Source of the DNA: an uncultured Flavobacterium sp. | GTDB taxonomy: Bacteria; Bacteroidota; Bacteroidia; Flavobacteriales; Flavobacteriaceae | Direction of reading: 5' to 3' | Length of the DNA stretch: 14,652 bases | Assembly: GCF_946479975.1 (NCBI RefSeq) | Contig: NZ_CAMLIX010000130.1 | Coordinates: 1-14,652 of the forward strand | Shown here: positions 13,569 through 14,652 of the stretch, piece after piece | Position numbering within the stretch: the stretch's first letter is position 1 | Layout of the letters: the number at the start of each line of letters is the position of its first letter | Program-made: the position numbers and the translations under genes | The notes under the pieces: generated by a model | Database searches by the model: none | The model's input: the letters and a program-made list of their open reading frames with translations, nothing else | What the model was told of the DNA's origin: nothing

Positions 13569-14652
13569 AAAATAATGCGATGGAAGTTGTAATAATAAAA
13601 AACAAAAATAATAAACTTATTTCTGGAATGATTTCCAGGAAAGAAACACTGCGAAGTAAAACATCGTAGAAAGCTTCTAAAGCCCAGTTCATTGGTGAAG
13701 ATTTAGCAATAAGCTGCATGATTTTCGGCATAGCAAAAACAGGAACCCAAACGCCTCCGACAGCTGCTAAAATAATCACACTTGTGGCGCCAAAAGGAGC
13801 CGATTGTTCCTGCGTACTTGCGACAGTTCCTAATAAAATCCCGAAGCCGATTGCAGCGAAACCTGAAAATAAGGCCACAACGCTCATCATTAATAAATGA
13901 CCTTCGATATTTAAAGAAGGTAATCCGATGGATGGAAATAAGAATACGGCAACGGCAACCATCATGTAAAACTGAATCATACAAATGATCGAGTAGGTGA
14001 TCGTTTTTCCAATAATCACAACCAGATTAGAAACTGGATTGGTTCTTAATCGAACAAAAGTTCCTTGTGTTTTTTCTTTTACAATATTGATGGATAACGG
14101 AATAACAATAAAGAAAATAGCAAAAAGTGTCCAAGCTGGAACGTTGTGCTGCGTGGAGTTCGGACGAACTTCTTTATTATTAATGGTCGGAATTATTTCT
14201 TTAAAAGTAATGAAACTTTTCTGTTCAAAATCGATAGTATCTTCTCCCAATTGTTTTTGAAAAGTCGAATAAATGGATTTGGTTTCTATCTGCGAAATCA
14301 TTTTGTCGATTGAACTCATAACTGCATTTTTGAAACTCATTTGAACCGCAGGATCAAAATACAGTTTTACTTCTTTTTCTTTAATAATGCGTTGAGGTTC
14401 GGCAGTTGCAGTGCTGTCGGTCAAACCTAAATTGCTCACAATTTTTTCAACATTCTGATCGACTTTTGCCTGTAAATCTGAACTTAGATTTTGCGGAATC
14501 ACAATCGCTAATTGAAATTTTCCTTTATAAACGTTTTCTTTCGCAATTTCTTCTGTAACAGGTTTGTTGTTAATTTGAGTTACAACAGTAAACAAATTGC
14601 TTTTTTCTAAATTTTCGAAAACCGTTTTTGCAACAGAACCTTTGTCGTTATC
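13543..14652 (-). CDS. ABC-2 type transporter permease (start outside window)
   Basis: The frame is open to the right-hand window edge, so the true start lies outside; the visible part is 369 codons. The first TTG inside (14595) is an internal Leu, because the reading frame continues upstream with DNDKGSVAKTVFENLEKS. About 150 visible residues of extracytoplasmic domain are followed by membrane helices from roughly residue 170 onward. Features are PAWTLFAIFFIVIPLS, the cytoplasmic IVKEKTQGTFVRLRTNPVS loop typical of ABC-2 permeases, and further helices to the end (FYDKKKRAV). It should work with an ABC ATPase encoded upstream, outside this window. Export of pigment or precursor is a reasonable guess. 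It overlaps the thioesterase gene by 26 bases. Confidence 0.87.
   Translation of the reverse strand, partial: DNDKGSVAKTVFENLEKSNLFTVVTQINNKPVTEEIAKENVYKGKFQLAIVIPQNLSSDLQAKVDQNVEKIVSNLGLTDSTATAEPQRIIKEKEVKLYFDPAVQMSFKNAVMSSIDKMISQIETKSIYSTFQKQLGEDTIDFEQKSFITFKEIIPTINNKEVRPNSTQHNVPAWTLFAIFFIVIPLSINIVKEKTQGTFVRLRTNPVSNLVVIIGKTITYSIICMIQFYMMVAVAVFLFPSIGLPSLNIEGHLLMMSVVALFSGFAAIGFGILLGTVASTQEQSAPFGATSVIILAAVGGVWVPVFAMPKIMQLIAKSSPMNWALEAFYDVLLRSVSFLEIIPEISLLFLFFIITTSIALFYDKKKRAV

Noticed and set aside
13703..14260. Several open frames on both strands inside the ABC permease gene
   Set aside because: All overlap the permease frame, which has clear helices and the ABC-2 loop. The others are rich in Cys and Arg or low in sense, typical of shadows.
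14593..14595. TTG as the start codon of the ABC permease
   Set aside because: The frame stays open upstream to the window end with a plausible protein sequence, so the gene is cut by the window rather than starting here.

Overview
The window is about 14.7 kb of AT-rich DNA that looks like Flavobacterium or a close relative (Bacteroidota). The reasons are the AT bias, the weak Shine-Dalgarno signals, the outer-membrane barrel and lipoprotein types, and intergenic repeats of a style I know from flavobacterial genomes. Every gene I can support is on the minus strand, so transcription runs from high to low coordinates. Most genes are separated by a few bases or overlap (TAATG, ATGA), as in one long operon that is open at both ends of the window. 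The gene set matches an aryl-polyene/flexirubin-type pigment cluster, a type II polyketide/fatty-acid-like system.

Layout in transcription order. First come an ABC-2 permease (start cut off by the window end) and a hotdog-fold thioesterase. Then a complete ketosynthase (KS; Cys147, His274, His308). Next is a low-GC accessory stretch (10305-11809) with a soluble protein of unknown function, a short leftover ketosynthase tail and a two-helix membrane protein. After it come a half-size KS-like protein without an active site, an acyl carrier protein (ACP), a second complete KS (Cys160, His293, His329) and a KS-like chain-length-factor (CLF) partner that lacks the cysteine. Then follow the envelope genes: polysaccharide deacetylase, LolA-like carrier, lipoprotein, two tandem outer-membrane barrels, a FabZ-like dehydratase, an exported 161-residue protein of unknown role, a GT2 glycosyltransferase fused to DUF2062, and the first 451 codons of an MMPL/RND exporter that continues past position 1.

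Working together (inference from family knowledge): ACP, KS/CLF, the second KS, the dehydratase and the thioesterase would build a conjugated acyl chain. The glycosyltransferase and deacetylase may modify the product or its carrier. MMPL, LolA-like protein, lipoprotein and the small barrels would move the pigment from the inner to the outer membrane. Ketoreductase, aromatic starter enzymes and dialkylresorcinol genes are not in the window and would be expected outside it.

The most notable signal is the broken operon order between the first KS and the half-KS gene. A 20-odd-codon KS C-terminus with no body sits between two AT-rich genes of unknown function, and its stop codon overlaps the start of the downstream gene (ATGA). 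It differs from the intact KS tail mainly at synonymous sites, so it descends from a once-functional, diverged KS. A dispersed repeat (three copies in the window) lies at the 3' end of the intact KS and supplies its last codons and stop. Several intergenic gaps also hold nested or perfect palindromes. I saw no tRNA, rRNA, CRISPR, transposase, convincing promoter or intrinsic terminator.
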